Notes: generated from the letters alone by a model not told the origin. A stretch of 64,000 nucleotides of DNA from Scytonema hofmannii PCC 7110 (GCF_000346485.2 NZ_KQ976354.1:248001-312000); one strand, 5' to 3'; counted from the first letter of the stretch, positions 1 to 8,981 are shown. Translations and numbers: made by a program.

Positions 1-764
1 TGCTGAAACTCTGGTTGTTGTGCTGCTTCCTTAGTCAAACTCAACTCAATTGACCCTGTAAATCCTGTAACTGCACCTTTTTTACCTGCTAATACCTTTA
101 CAGTTGTCACCTGACAACGATTAATCAAGACATTATCATCGACCCAAGTCAGAAAAGCATCTTGGTCAACAGATATACCGGAAAAGTCATTCCAACGCCT
201 TAGGTAGCTGTGAAAGACGTTCACTGGAACGGGTAAAGGTAGATGATGACCTTTGCGACGGAAACTCGTAGGGCTAAGAAATTTTAAAGAGATTATTCCA
301 CTGTGTTCAGAATCTAACAGTTCAGCATAGGTTGTAGGAGGATGTGAAATTTGACAGGAAGCTATAGTCAAGGGGGCGTCCCGCAAATCTACTGTAGAAG
401 GTAACTTTTTTACCCACTGCGCCATCCACTTTTGCACTCGACTGGATAAAGCGGTGACGTACCAATGATAAGAAGTGTTTGCAAGTAGTTGTATTTGTCT
501 ACCGCTACTTGTTAGCTCTCCATCTAATGCTGAAATAGTAAAGGGTTTTTCGGATTCTCCATCGTGGAGGTAAGCTGAAAGTTCTGGATCTGTGGAACGT
601 ACTTGATCGAGAAACCAAGCATGAAGTCCGATAGTGTATTGGGCGTAAAGATAAAAATCTTTCTGGGGGACTAACTCAAACACCAAGCCTATTAATTCTG
701 TGTTTGGCGACCATTTTAGGCGAGACTGAGGTTTGCTTGGCTTTTTTTGAGAGCGTGGAGGCAT
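1..764 (-). CDS. cas6: CRISPR-associated endoribonuclease Cas6 (partial, C-terminus beyond window)
   Basis: About 254 residues read from the ATG at 764 down to the window edge without a stop. Seen: an N-terminal ferredoxin-like start, a central SFRRKGHHLPLPVPVNVF stretch with arginines, histidine and prolines as in Cas6, and a glycine-rich segment VTGFTGSIEL near the edge that matches the G-loop of Cas6/RAMP proteins. Cas6 cuts the CRISPR precursor transcript within repeats to release mature crRNAs. The gene runs leftward, so the rest of the cas operon or the array should lie left of base 1; none is in the window. A strong hairpin lies in its leader (799-822). The family call is by eye; Cas6 subtype cannot be decided. 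Confidence 0.85.
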   Translation of the reverse strand, partial: MPPRSQKKPSKPQSRLKWSPNTELIGLVFELVPQKDFYLYAQYTIGLHAWFLDQVRSTDPELSAYLHDGESEKPFTISALDGELTSSGRQIQLLANTSYHWYVTALSSRVQKWMAQWVKKLPSTVDLRDAPLTIASCQISHPPTTYAELLDSEHSGIISLKFLSPTSFRRKGHHLPLPVPVNVFHSYLRRWNDFSGISVDQDAFLTWVDDNVLINRCQVTTVKVLAGKKGAVTGFTGSIELSLTKEAAQQPEFQ

Positions 765-791
765 GATGGTGTTTGAGTTTTTTTGTATTTT

Positions 792-826
792 ATCTTGCTT
801 TCATCCCCATTAGGGGATGAAAAGAT
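792..826 (-). promoter_or_regulatory. Hairpin in the cas6 5' leader, resembling a CRISPR repeat stem
   Basis: A perfect 10-bp inverted repeat (TTTCATCCCC / GGGGATGAAA, 799-822) extends to outer TATCTT/AGATA arms. It lies about 35 nt upstream of the cas6 ATG on the same strand. The CCCC/GGGG stem with GAAA is like many cyanobacterial CRISPR repeats, so it could be a Cas6 binding site in its own mRNA, or just a palindromic dispersed repeat. Confidence 0.35.
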
Positions 827-1009
827 AAATTTTTATTGACTACAGGCAAAGGTTTTTTTCGGGAATATTACAGGTTTGAATATGGACAAATCACAGCAAT
901 TGTCACTCTTATTAGACCACATGCAATACTTGTCGGTTAAGCCTTTTTTTCCTCCCCTGCACCCCCTGCAACCCCTGCACAAAGGTGCTTGTCTCCCTCG
1001 ACAATTTTC

Positions 1010-1231
1010 TCAGCCCTTGCAGTATTGAGACCACATGGAGTGGGGTGGGCGTCCTCGCCCGCCCTCTATGATGTACGGGCGGGGACGCCCGTACCACAAG
1101 AGCATAGTGTGGTTCATATATTGGAAAACTGCTGTAGTCTTAATTAAGCATGACATCCATTGTTTTGCTACCTCTTGATTAGGTGCAGGCTGTTGTAAAG
1201 AGAGTTCATTTAAGATTAAGTCGATATCCAT
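1010..1231 (-). pseudogene. Truncated third gene of the DUF262/ATPase operon
   Basis: The start codon lies 3 nt after the ATPase stop, so it is the next gene of that operon. Only about the first 32-36 residues (MDIDLILNELSLQQPAP..., then AKQWMSCLIKT) look like a conserved cyanobacterial protein that commonly follows such ATPases. After that the frame enters a GC-rich palindromic repeat (1046-1098) and becomes unrelated sequence. I read this as a gene cut off by repeat insertion or deletion. The intact protein is normally several times longer, from memory of the family. The next 180 bases (830-1009) hold nothing recognisable. Confidence 0.55.
1046..1098. repeat. GC-rich palindromic dispersed repeat
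   Basis: GGGCGTCCTCGCCCG and CGGGCGGGGACGCCC form a 15-bp stem with one mismatch around TCTATGATGTA. It is much richer in GC than its surroundings and sits where the upstream reading frame loses its similarity. It resembles the common cyanobacterial 'GTACGGGCGGG' repeat. Confidence 0.8.
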
Positions 1232-1234
1232 GTT

Positions 1235-2347
1235 CTACTCTCCTGCTGGTTCAAGCAAAGCGTCTAAACTTTTTTCCCACTCATCAAAGAAGCCATCTGG
1301 CCATTGGTCTATTCTTCCATTTCTATCAATTTTTGGTGAAACAACTTCAGAAAAAGCCAATCCTTCTTTTTCCTTGCGTTGAAAGTAATGCAACTGAACG
1401 TCTTCAGGAGCAAGCTTACCGCCATGAACAGCAAGACGAATTCCATTTAAAACATGGTCGCTATGAGTTTCTATCACAACCTGAACGCCGCAACTAGCTG
1501 CGATCGCTAGCAACTCGCCCATTTTTGCTTGTCCTCTTGGATGCAGATGAGCTTCGGGATTTTCAATTATAATTAGCGTTCCTGCATACGATGACAGTAC
1601 TGTTAAAATAATCGGCAGAGTGTAACTAATTCCAAAACCAACATTTGTGGCACGATAAGGGTTACTATCTCCATAAGAGTATTGAAAACTCATCAAATCA
1701 ACATCTGGTTTTGGAGTAATTTTGATGCGTGTACCAGGACTCACTTCCCCTATCCATGCTTCAACTTGATTAATTAAATTCCAAGACTTTGCCTTTGGAT
1801 GGCTCAGTTCTTTATTAGGAATATCTTTATCTCTATAAATTGAAAGAAAGTGTGCAGTGTATTCACCTTTAGTCCCAATTTGCCCAAGTCGTCTTACTTG
1901 ATAATCTGACATTTCATTAAAGGGTCTCGGTCCAATACGCTCTGCTTGAAGATAATGAAATTTGTTGCTGAAAAGGCTTAATTCATAAACTTCTTGAGTA
2001 AGCATCTGTGATGCAATATTCAATACGTCAACCTCTCTGTCATATCTAAAACGCCATATTCCTTCTATACCATTTTCCCAAACAATATCAAAGCCAATAG
2101 GATCTTCTTTACCTGCACCCTCAAAAAGAGCATCTTGAGCTGTACCAATACAAACTAGATCCCCATTTAATGCTAAACCTATGTCAGGCAATAAACTTTG
2201 TTGATATGATTGACGCAAGAGTAGTAATGATTGTAACACTGATGATTTCCCAGTACTATTGAGACCAGAAAATAGAGTGAGTGGTCTGAATTTAAGGGAT
2301 TGATTTTCAAAAGCTTTGAAATTAATTAAGCGTAGTAAATGAATCAT
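1235..2347 (-). CDS. AAA/ABC-type ATPase with DUF3696 C-terminus
   Basis: 370 residues. N-terminal Walker A in GLNSTGKSSVLQSLLLLRQS (about residues 29-48), late Walker B TLIIIENPEAHLHPRGQ and a following ETHSDHVLNGIR switch segment, as in the RecF/SMC-like overcoming-lysogenisation-defect (OLD) class of single-polypeptide ATPases. The last 50 residues fit DUF3696. Its ATG overlaps the stop of the DUF262 gene by 4 bp (ATGA), so the two are translationally coupled. DUF262 and DUF3696 genes often occur side by side in accessory regions, which suggests a defence or conflict module. Substrate and trigger are unknown. Confidence 0.85.
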   Translation of the reverse strand: MIHLLRLINFKAFENQSLKFRPLTLFSGLNSTGKSSVLQSLLLLRQSYQQSLLPDIGLALNGDLVCIGTAQDALFEGAGKEDPIGFDIVWENGIEGIWRFRYDREVDVLNIASQMLTQEVYELSLFSNKFHYLQAERIGPRPFNEMSDYQVRRLGQIGTKGEYTAHFLSIYRDKDIPNKELSHPKAKSWNLINQVEAWIGEVSPGTRIKITPKPDVDLMSFQYSYGDSNPYRATNVGFGISYTLPIILTVLSSYAGTLIIIENPEAHLHPRGQAKMGELLAIAASCGVQVVIETHSDHVLNGIRLAVHGGKLAPEDVQLHYFQRKEKEGLAFSEVVSPKIDRNGRIDQWPDGFFDEWEKSLDALLEPAGE

Positions 2348-3480
2348 ACAAGTACTTCCTGAATAATTTTTTCAATAGTAATAAACCTATATTCTATTTT
2401 ACTTGTAGCTTGAGAAATAGACGTTAAAAAATCTTTATCATTGTCTACATAAAAAGTAAAACTATTGAGTAATTTTTTCTTCCGTTTTTTCAAGGTTTCA
2501 ATTTGTTCATTATTCAGTTGGCTCAAATTTACTGACCAGGACTCAAATAAGGATTTATTGACTGGATATTTTTTCTTATTTTTATTGGAAACTTTTCGGA
2601 AAGCATCCGTTCCAAAAATTTCCAAAGCTACAAGCATTACTTTTTTAAATTCTTTTTCAATATTTTCTAATTCTTCATCTGATAAATAATTCGCTTTAGA
2701 CAAGGCTTTACTTAAAAAAGAATCTCTAGTTTCCTCTTTATAATCTTTATAAGAAGTCAGAGTAAAAGCTAAGAAACCTAGTACAAATTCCCGATCATCC
2801 ATACGTTTTCTTTTTGCATCACTCAAAGGAATTACTCGCTGAAACTCTTGAGTTTCCGTAAGTCTAATCAAAAACTTGTTTGCCTTACCAGGGTTTAAAG
2901 CATGACGCAGTTCTTGAGAAGAAAGTGGTACACCTCCTGTATTAATTCTTTTAAAAATATTATATTTTACTTCAATAGGAGTGCCTTTTTCAATCAGATA
3001 AACTGTTACTTGAGTTTCTTCAATTCGCCGTTGATATCGACGCTCTAATTGATCGTATGTTTTATCCTCTAACTCCTTGAGATACTCCAGACCTGTTAGC
3101 TTTAGATTTTTATCACTCACAAACTGTTTCAGAGCAGATAGCCGTTGCAAGCCATCTACAACCAACCATTTATCTTCATTAGTAGCATCCATATAAAAGG
3201 CGGGTAGGGGAATGCGAATGAGGATAGATTCAATAAGTCTGCTTTTAACATCCTCCTTCCATATGTTGGCTTGACGTTGAAAATCAGGTGCTAAATCAAG
3301 TGCTTCCTCATCAATTCGTCTTAATAACTGTTCAATAGTTGGTTCTTTGGTAACAATATTAATTTTTTCAGGATCGTACCGTAAAGTAGTATCTTTATCA
3401 TCTAGAAATTCTTCTTCATTATTTTCTTCATCTACCATATCTTCATCAATGAATTCAGCATTATAATTCTCATTTTTCAT
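2344..3480 (-). CDS. DUF262 domain protein (GmrS/ParB-like fold)
   Basis: 378 residues. An acidic N-terminus (about 30 residues of D/E) is followed by the DUF262 signature: PDFQRQANIWKEDVKSRLIE, then IPLPAFYMD and VVDGLQRLSALKQF (about residues 64-118). The VDGLQR motif is the conserved core of the ParB/Srx-like fold of DUF262 and of the GmrS half of GmrSD-type restriction enzymes. No HNH (DUF1524) domain is visible in the C-terminus, so nuclease activity would need another partner. First gene of a three-gene operon with the DUF3696 ATPase and the truncated gene. Probably a phage-defence component, by family and context. Confidence 0.85.
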   Translation of the reverse strand: MKNENYNAEFIDEDMVDEENNEEEFLDDKDTTLRYDPEKINIVTKEPTIEQLLRRIDEEALDLAPDFQRQANIWKEDVKSRLIESILIRIPLPAFYMDATNEDKWLVVDGLQRLSALKQFVSDKNLKLTGLEYLKELEDKTYDQLERRYQRRIEETQVTVYLIEKGTPIEVKYNIFKRINTGGVPLSSQELRHALNPGKANKFLIRLTETQEFQRVIPLSDAKRKRMDDREFVLGFLAFTLTSYKDYKEETRDSFLSKALSKANYLSDEELENIEKEFKKVMLVALEIFGTDAFRKVSNKNKKKYPVNKSLFESWSVNLSQLNNEQIETLKKRKKKLLNSFTFYVDNDKDFLTSISQATSKIEYRFITIEKIIQEVLV

Positions 3481-3893
3481 TTCAAATACTCCTTAGCCAT
3501 TAATATCTAAATCTGTTGTCACAAATCAAGCTAACTAGTCAGGCTTGCTATTTATCATTTATCAGTTGTTATTTTTTAAGTATAGGATTGAGTTAATCCT
3601 AACTAACCGTTGAAAATCTCAGTTCTCTCTTTCCTCTGTGTCCTCTGCGTCCTCTGCGGTTCAAAAACAAATCAAATAGGATTGCTATAGTCCAATCATA
3701 TCAGCTAGGTAAATTTTTTTTAACCAACCATTAAGTACTCTTAAAATTTGCTTGATAGATAACCTCTTGCTTACCATAACAGCTAGCTCTGATAAAATGA
3801 GTACTAAGTGTAAAGCTGCACTTAGCACTCAAAAAACTCACAATTTCGCAAAAATCAAATTGATTTTGCTGAAAAAAATAAATTTGTTATTAT
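3481..3893. other. Intergenic region, no gene found
   Basis: 413 bases between two leftward genes. Holds a copy of the widespread CTCTGTGTCCTCTGCG/CCTCTGCGGTTC repeat (about 3632-3664), which recurs in altered form near 14085 and 40250. Otherwise AT-rich with short frames only; it should carry the promoter of the DUF262 operon. Confidence 0.5.
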
Positions 3894-4820
3894 TCAAGAC
3901 ACAACACTACCAACTGGTGCAACCCCTGCTAAATCCAAAATTTGCGGAATCAAATCTTCACGCTTCACCGCCATCATGTGAACTCCATGACACAATTGAC
4001 GCGCTATCTGCACTTGTTCGGCAGCAATTTTCATACCTTCTTCTAAAGGTTTTTTTGCTTTTGCCAATCTATCAATTATATCTTCAGGAATATTCACACC
4101 CGGTACGCATCGATTAATAAATTGAGCATTCTTAGCTGATTTTAAAAGAAAAATTCCTGCTAAAATCGGTTTATTACAACCACCCCCTATTTGATCCATA
4201 AACTTTTCTAGCCGTTCAAAATCTGTAATTAACTGACTTTGAAAGAACTGCGCTCCTGCTTCTAGTTTGCGCTCAAATCGGCTTTGCAAACCCGACCAAC
4301 TTTTACATTGTGGGTCAACGGCTGCACCAGGAAATAAGTTAAGTGCTCCATCTGTTAAAGGTTGCTCGTTGCAATCAACACCATGATTGAGCTTCTGTAT
4401 TATTTGTAGCAAGCGTATTGACTCTAAATCAAAAACCCCTTTGGCTTCTGGATGATCCCCTGCTTTCACGGGGTCACCAGTCAAAGCGAGTATATTATGA
4501 ATACCCAAAGCATGAGCGCCCATAAGATCGGCTTGCAAACCAATCCGGTTGCGATCGCGGCATGCAATCTGACAAATCGGCTCAATTCCATTCTGTAACA
4601 AAATAGCTGATGCCACTAGCGAAGACATCCGCAGCACAGCACGGCTACCATCTGTGATGTTGACAGCATGAACCCTCCCCTTAAGGGTCGCCGCCATTTC
4701 AAGCATATGTGTTGGATCTCCCCCTTTAGGAGGTGCAACCTCAGCAGTCACGAGAAACTCCCCTGCAAGCGCTGCTGCGCGAAATGAACTCAAGGGAGTT
4801 GTTTTTAAGATGTTGTCCAT
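3894..4820 (-). CDS. Methylenetetrahydrofolate reductase family protein
   Basis: 308 residues with a MetF-type TIM barrel: EVAPPKGGDP near the N-terminus, NITDGSRAVLRMSS, PICQIACRDRNRIGLQADLMGAHALGI and ILALTGDPV, the signature stretch for FAD and folate binding. MetF reduces 5,10-methylenetetrahydrofolate to 5-methyltetrahydrofolate for methionine synthesis. Length is normal for the stand-alone domain. Because some MetF-like proteins act in corrinoid systems with other partners, the exact substrate is not certain. It lies 74 bp downstream of trpS on the same strand, so may be co-transcribed with it. Confidence 0.85.
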   Translation of the reverse strand: MDNILKTTPLSSFRAAALAGEFLVTAEVAPPKGGDPTHMLEMAATLKGRVHAVNITDGSRAVLRMSSLVASAILLQNGIEPICQIACRDRNRIGLQADLMGAHALGIHNILALTGDPVKAGDHPEAKGVFDLESIRLLQIIQKLNHGVDCNEQPLTDGALNLFPGAAVDPQCKSWSGLQSRFERKLEAGAQFFQSQLITDFERLEKFMDQIGGGCNKPILAGIFLLKSAKNAQFINRCVPGVNIPEDIIDRLAKAKKPLEEGMKIAAEQVQIARQLCHGVHMMAVKREDLIPQILDLAGVAPVGSVVS

Positions 4821-4894
4821 AAAATTGGAAGAAGTTAATTTTAGACCTTAGATGTACAGTCCATCTAAAATCTAAAATTAAAAAGGTAAAAATG

Positions 4895-5908
4895 CTACAG
4901 TGGTATTGAGTAACCCATTGCCTTCTTCACTTGTGTCAGTGTTTCGTTGGCAACAGTCTCAGCTTTCTGCCTTCCTTCACGCAACACAGACTCAAGGTAG
5001 CCTTTATCGTCCACGATCGCCTGATACTTTTCCTGAATGGGTTTCAAAGCAGCGTTCACCACATCTGTAAACAAAGGCTTAAATTGTCCCCAGCCCATAT
5101 CCTGACATTCAGCCGCAACCTCTTCCTTAGTTTTGCCTGAAAGCAGCATATACAGTGTTAATAAATTGTTACTTTCAGGACGTTCTGAGTTATCAAACTC
5201 CAAACCGCGAACTGGATCGGTTTTACACCGCTTAATTTTCTTGGCAATCTCATCAGGAGAGTCTAACAGATTAATCCGGCTCAATTCTGACGGATCGGAC
5301 TTTGACATTTTCTTAGTCCCATCCGTTAAACTCATTACCCTAGCACCTTCCTTACGAATTAAGGGTTCTGGTAACTTCAGCACTGGACGATCCGGTTTAG
5401 CAAACAAGTGGTTAAACCTGTTAACAATATCCCGCGTCAATTCCAAATGTTGCTTTTGGTCTTCACCCACTGGCACCTTATCTGCTTGATACAGTAAAAT
5501 ATCAGCAGCCATTAACACTGGGTAGTCTAACAAACCCGTATTAACGTTTTCTCCCTGCTTCACTGCCTTTTCTTTAAACTGAATCATATCTTCCAGCCAG
5601 TTTAGGGGAGTGATGCAGTTAAGCAACCAAGTCAGTTCGCTATGGGCAGATACGTGAGATTGTATAAAGATAGTGGAGTGGCTTAAATCAATACCACACG
5701 CCAGATAGAGAGATGCGATCGTGTAGCTATCTGATGCAAGGGTTGCGGGATTGTGCGGTGCTGTAATGGCGTGCAAATCCACCACACAAAAGAAATTATC
5801 GTACTGGTTTTGGATTTCCACCCAGTTACGGATAGCACCTAAGTAGTTACCCAAATGTAGATTGCCCGTAGGTTGAACGCCAGAAAGGACTCGTTGCTTG
5901 TTGCTCAT
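4895..5908 (-). CDS. trpS: Tryptophanyl-tRNA synthetase
   Basis: 337 residues, the usual size. Class I motifs are clear: the HIGH equivalent in GNLHLGNYLGAI at residues 16-27 and KMSKS at about residue 200, with LMAADILLYQADKVPVGEDQ between them (tryptophan/ATP site). It charges tRNA-Trp with tryptophan in the cytoplasm. Core gene; start ATG at 5908 gives the standard N-terminus. Confidence 0.97.
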   Translation of the reverse strand: MSNKQRVLSGVQPTGNLHLGNYLGAIRNWVEIQNQYDNFFCVVDLHAITAPHNPATLASDSYTIASLYLACGIDLSHSTIFIQSHVSAHSELTWLLNCITPLNWLEDMIQFKEKAVKQGENVNTGLLDYPVLMAADILLYQADKVPVGEDQKQHLELTRDIVNRFNHLFAKPDRPVLKLPEPLIRKEGARVMSLTDGTKKMSKSDPSELSRINLLDSPDEIAKKIKRCKTDPVRGLEFDNSERPESNNLLTLYMLLSGKTKEEVAAECQDMGWGQFKPLFTDVVNAALKPIQEKYQAIVDDKGYLESVLREGRQKAETVANETLTQVKKAMGYSIPL

Positions 5909-5978
5909 GTATTTTACTTTGATTAGTCGTTAGTGGTTGGTGGTTAGTTGTTAGTGGAAGAACTACTAACCACTGTAC

Positions 5979-5998
5979 GGGCGCAATGCCTTGCGCCC
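5979..5998. repeat. Palindromic dispersed repeat GGGCGCAA-tgcc-TTGCGCCC
   Basis: Perfect 8-bp stem with a 4-base loop between two divergent genes (trpS and the radical SAM gene), flanked by copies of TTAGTGGTTGGTGG-like short repeats. It could also act as a weak structure in either leader. Confidence 0.7.
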
Positions 5999-6110
5999 CT
6001 ACTAACCAATAACAATTAGTTTACAAAAATAGACAAAACGTAAGCTCTTTTGAAGCAAAGTAGAAGTAACCTAAGTTTAAGTATTTTTAACACTCCGAGG
6101 TGTGTGCTCC

Positions 6111-7682
6111 ATGAAAGCTTTACTCCTCTGGCCTATAATGCCCAATTCTTTCTGGTCTTACCAAGAAACACTCGATTTGTCAGGTTTACGCACTACAAAT
6201 CCGCCTTTAGGATTAATTACTGTAGCTGCATTGTTACCTGCTGATTGGGAAATTCGGTTGGTAGACCGTAATGTCCGTCTGGAGACAGATGACGATTGGG
6301 CTTGGTGCGATATTGTGATTATCTCTGCAATGATAATCCAGAAACAAGATTTTCGAGAATTGATTCAAAAAGGAATTGCGTTAGGTAAAAAAGTTGCCGT
6401 GGGTGGACCATTCCCCACATCAGTACCAGAATTTGCTTTAGAGGCCGGAGCTAACTATCTCATTTTAGATGAGGGGGAATGCACTATCCCCATGTTTTTG
6501 GCAGCTTTAGCACGAGGAGATGAACGGGGAATTTTCCGCTCTACAGAAAAACCAGATGTCACTCAGACTCCCATAGCCCGCTTTGACTTACTGGATTTGA
6601 ATGCATACCTAGCGATTACCGTACAGTTTTCACGGGGTTGCCCTTTTCAGTGTGAGTTTTGCGACATTATCAACTTGTATGGACGTAAGCCCCGTACAAA
6701 AACACCAGAACAAATGCTTAAGGAGTTTCAAGTCCTCTACGATTTGGGCTGGCGGCGGTATGTGTTTGTTGTGGATGACAATTTTATTGGCAACAAACGC
6801 AACGCTAAATTGTTTTTGCGATCGCTCATCCCTTGGATGGAGGAACACAATTATCCGTTCATCCTCATAACAGAAGCTTCTCTTAACTTAGCAGAAGATG
6901 ACGAACTCATTGAGTTAATGGTGAAAGCTGGTTTCACCATGGTGTTCATGGGTATTGAAACACCAGATACAGATAGCCTATTGGGCATTCACAAAGTTCA
7001 GAACACGCGCCAAGATTTAATGGAGTCTTGCCATAAGATCGCACGAGCGGGATTGCAGATTATGTCTGGCTTCATCATGGGCTTTGACAACGAACGCCCT
7101 GGTGCAGGTAAAAGGATTCGGGCATTTATGGAAGAGACAGGAATTCCTCAAGGACATTTTAGCTTGCTACAAGCATTGCAAAACACTGCTATGTGGAACC
7201 GCTTGCAGCAAGAAGGAAGATTGCTGGATGGGTTTGGGACGGTTCACCAAGGCTCGATTATGAACTTTGTACCAACGCGTCCAGTGGAAGAAATTACCGA
7301 GGAATACATTGACGCATTTTGGCATATTTACGAACCAATGCCCTATCTCAAACGAACCTTCCGTCACATGATGATGATGAAAGGATGGCGTGGGAAAACC
7401 AATCGGCCAATAACGTGGCATGAAATTCGCTTATTTGCGGCATTATGCTGGCGTCAGGGTGTAGTGCGTTCTACAAGATTTAGGTATTGGTGGCAATTGA
7501 TAGCGATCGCTCTTGCCAAACCCCGTCTTGTCTATGATTATTTAACAGCCTTAGGTATTGGAGAGCACTTTTTTACCTACAGACATGAAGTTAAAGCACA
7601 GTTGCAAGCGCAATTAGACGCATTACGCCATGCAAAGGAAGAACAGCAGGAGGAAAAAAGTTATCAGCTCGAGACTGTTTAA
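6111..7682 (+). CDS. B12-binding radical SAM enzyme with DUF4070 C-terminus
   Basis: About 523 residues from ATG 6111; GAGG at 6097-6100 supports it over GTG 6102. The N-terminus (LLWPIMPNSFWSYQ, then LVDRNVR) is the B12-binding-like domain of this family. The iron-sulphur cluster motif is CPFQCEFC (CxxxCxxC), and VVDDNFIGNKRNAKLF and FMGIETPD follow as in the radical SAM barrel. The C-terminal 150 residues fit DUF4070. Known members include hopanoid C-methylases such as HpnP, but many paralogues with unknown substrates exist in cyanobacteria, so only the chemistry (radical SAM, probably methylation or rearrangement) can be stated. Confidence 0.88.
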   Translation: MKALLLWPIMPNSFWSYQETLDLSGLRTTNPPLGLITVAALLPADWEIRLVDRNVRLETDDDWAWCDIVIISAMIIQKQDFRELIQKGIALGKKVAVGGPFPTSVPEFALEAGANYLILDEGECTIPMFLAALARGDERGIFRSTEKPDVTQTPIARFDLLDLNAYLAITVQFSRGCPFQCEFCDIINLYGRKPRTKTPEQMLKEFQVLYDLGWRRYVFVVDDNFIGNKRNAKLFLRSLIPWMEEHNYPFILITEASLNLAEDDELIELMVKAGFTMVFMGIETPDTDSLLGIHKVQNTRQDLMESCHKIARAGLQIMSGFIMGFDNERPGAGKRIRAFMEETGIPQGHFSLLQALQNTAMWNRLQQEGRLLDGFGTVHQGSIMNFVPTRPVEEITEEYIDAFWHIYEPMPYLKRTFRHMMMMKGWRGKTNRPITWHEIRLFAALCWRQGVVRSTRFRYWWQLIAIALAKPRLVYDYLTALGIGEHFFTYRHEVKAQLQAQLDALRHAKEEQQEEKSYQLETV

Positions 7683-7735
7683 GAGAAAGCACATTTAACT
7701 AACAAATTGCTCGCTCTTAAGGTTTTCTTTGTGTT

Positions 7736-7786
7736 CTTAGCGTCTTCATGGTATAAAAAATATTTTTGAACCGCGAAGACGCTAAG
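7736..7786. repeat. Inverted repeat CTTAGCGTCTTC / GAAGACGCTAAG
   Basis: Perfect 12-bp arms 27 bases apart, just after the radical SAM gene. The arms derive from the common 'gcgtcttagcgg' cyanobacterial repeat in opposite orientations. It may form a terminator-like hairpin but has no clear T-run. Confidence 0.7.
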
Positions 7787-7827
7787 ATCGCGAAGGTTAA
7801 CAGCAGTCAAAATATAGTTGGGTGAGA

Positions 7828-8538
7828 ATGCCTACCTCTCGGAACAAAGGGATTGCAGTTTTGTTACTTGATGCCGAAAATCTTCAATTAACGGTAGAGA
7901 TGGAAACGTTCTTGCAGTCGCGCTGTTCTTACCAAATCACTTACAAAATCGCATTCGCCAATTGGCGGACGTTAGGAAATGCAGATCAATTATTGTACGA
8001 GAGAGGATACGATCTTATTCAAGTACCTGGGGCCAAGGATGCTGCTGATGGAAAAATGATTGCTTTTGGATGTCAATTGCGCGAACTATACCGCAAAGCC
8101 AAAGCTGTATTTGTCTGTTCATCAGATACAGTTATGGTAAGTTTGTGTAATTGTTTGTTGCAACAAGAATTAGAAGTCTACCGAGTTGTGCGACAAGATA
8201 CCCAAATCAAAGTATCGAAATATCCTGGCGATAATAATGTCGCTGTTTTTGGTAAGAAAACTGCGACGACAACAACTGTTGCGGCTACTCAAACTGACGA
8301 GCCTAACCGAGCAGCGATTGAACAGCAGTTAATAGATATTATTCATGATGTTGGTACTGACAAACAATCTATTGCCTTATCGATTTTAGGTCAAGAGTAC
8401 TTAAAGCGTAATAATGAACCAGTTACTAAAGCATTGACTCGGTTGAAACTAGGTGGCGATTTTAAGAAGTTTATTACCAATTCTAAACTTCTAGAATTAC
8501 AAAAAGTTAACAAAGTTTTTAAAGTTACGCTTATTTAG
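7828..8538 (+). CDS. NYN-domain (PIN-like) nuclease with C-terminal winged-helix region
   Basis: About 236 residues. The first half is a NYN/LabA-like domain: VLLLDAENLQL carries the first acidic residue, VPGAKDAADGKMIAFG the second acidic cluster, and FVCSSDTVMVSLC the third, the usual layout of this PIN-like RNase fold. The second half (PNRAAIEQQLIDIIHD ... LGGDFKKFITNSKLLEL) is like the OST-HTH/small RNA-binding helix-turn-helix found after NYN domains. So an RNA-processing role is likely. Start ATG 7828; GTG 7822 is an alternative. Single-gene unit. Confidence 0.75.
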   Translation: MPTSRNKGIAVLLLDAENLQLTVEMETFLQSRCSYQITYKIAFANWRTLGNADQLLYERGYDLIQVPGAKDAADGKMIAFGCQLRELYRKAKAVFVCSSDTVMVSLCNCLLQQELEVYRVVRQDTQIKVSKYPGDNNVAVFGKKTATTTTVAATQTDEPNRAAIEQQLIDIIHDVGTDKQSIALSILGQEYLKRNNEPVTKALTRLKLGGDFKKFITNSKLLELQKVNKVFKVTLI

Positions 8539-8574
8539 AGGATGTTTGTAAAGTCTCAATTCATGCTTGTCTTG

Positions 8575-8630
8575 GCGAATGGAATTCGCGTCTATACAGG
8601 CAAAACCCACCTACGTGGGTTGGGGCGATT
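8575..8630. repeat. Dispersed palindromic repeat (two small hairpins around TATACAGGC)
   Basis: GCGAAT/ATTCGC and AACCCAC-ctac-GTGGGTT hairpins separated by GTCTATACAGGC. The same design (a CTATACAAAC core beside a GTGGACTT-type hairpin) occurs at 57266-57338, so this is a repeat family. A 65-codon frame through it (8542-8739) is not credible as a gene. Confidence 0.7.
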
Positions 8631-8761
8631 TGCGTTTAGCTTATCACTGAGTGCCGTTCTGTTTACGGTTGGCTTTCTCTTTCTAACACGTAACCGTTCA
8701 GGGAGGGAGTGCCCTGAAACAGATCCATTGCCTAATTAATCGCTGTGGGCAGAGATAATTA

Positions 8762-8981
8762 GACGAAGATGAACCGATGTAGATTCAGGGAGAATCACTC
8801 AGGCGATCGTAGACAAAGATGAACCGATGTAGATTCAGGGAGAATCACCCAGGCGATCGTAGACAAAGATGAACTGATGTAGATTCAGGGAGAATCACTC
8901 AGGCGATCGTAGACGAAGATGAACTGATGTAGATTCAGGGAGAATCACTCAGGCGATCGTAGACAAAGATGAACCGATGTA
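8762..8981. repeat. 50-bp direct tandem repeat, about 4.4 copies
   Basis: Unit of exactly 50 bp starting GACAAAGATGAACCGATG and ending GGCGATCGTA; copies start at 8762, 8812, 8862, 8912 and 8962 (last partial). Copies differ at only a few positions (GACAAAG/GACGAAG, ACCG/ACTG, CACTC/CACCC). Each full unit contains GGCGATCGTA, a degenerate HIP1 site. There is no spacer, so it is not CRISPR, and 50 is not a multiple of 3, so it is not a coding repeat. Confidence 0.95.

Noticed and set aside
8542-8739. 65-residue protein after the NYN gene
   Set aside because: Most of the frame is a palindromic dispersed repeat plus a GTAACCGTTCAGGG repeat.
8762-8981. CRISPR array
   Set aside because: Units are contiguous 50-bp copies with no variable spacers.
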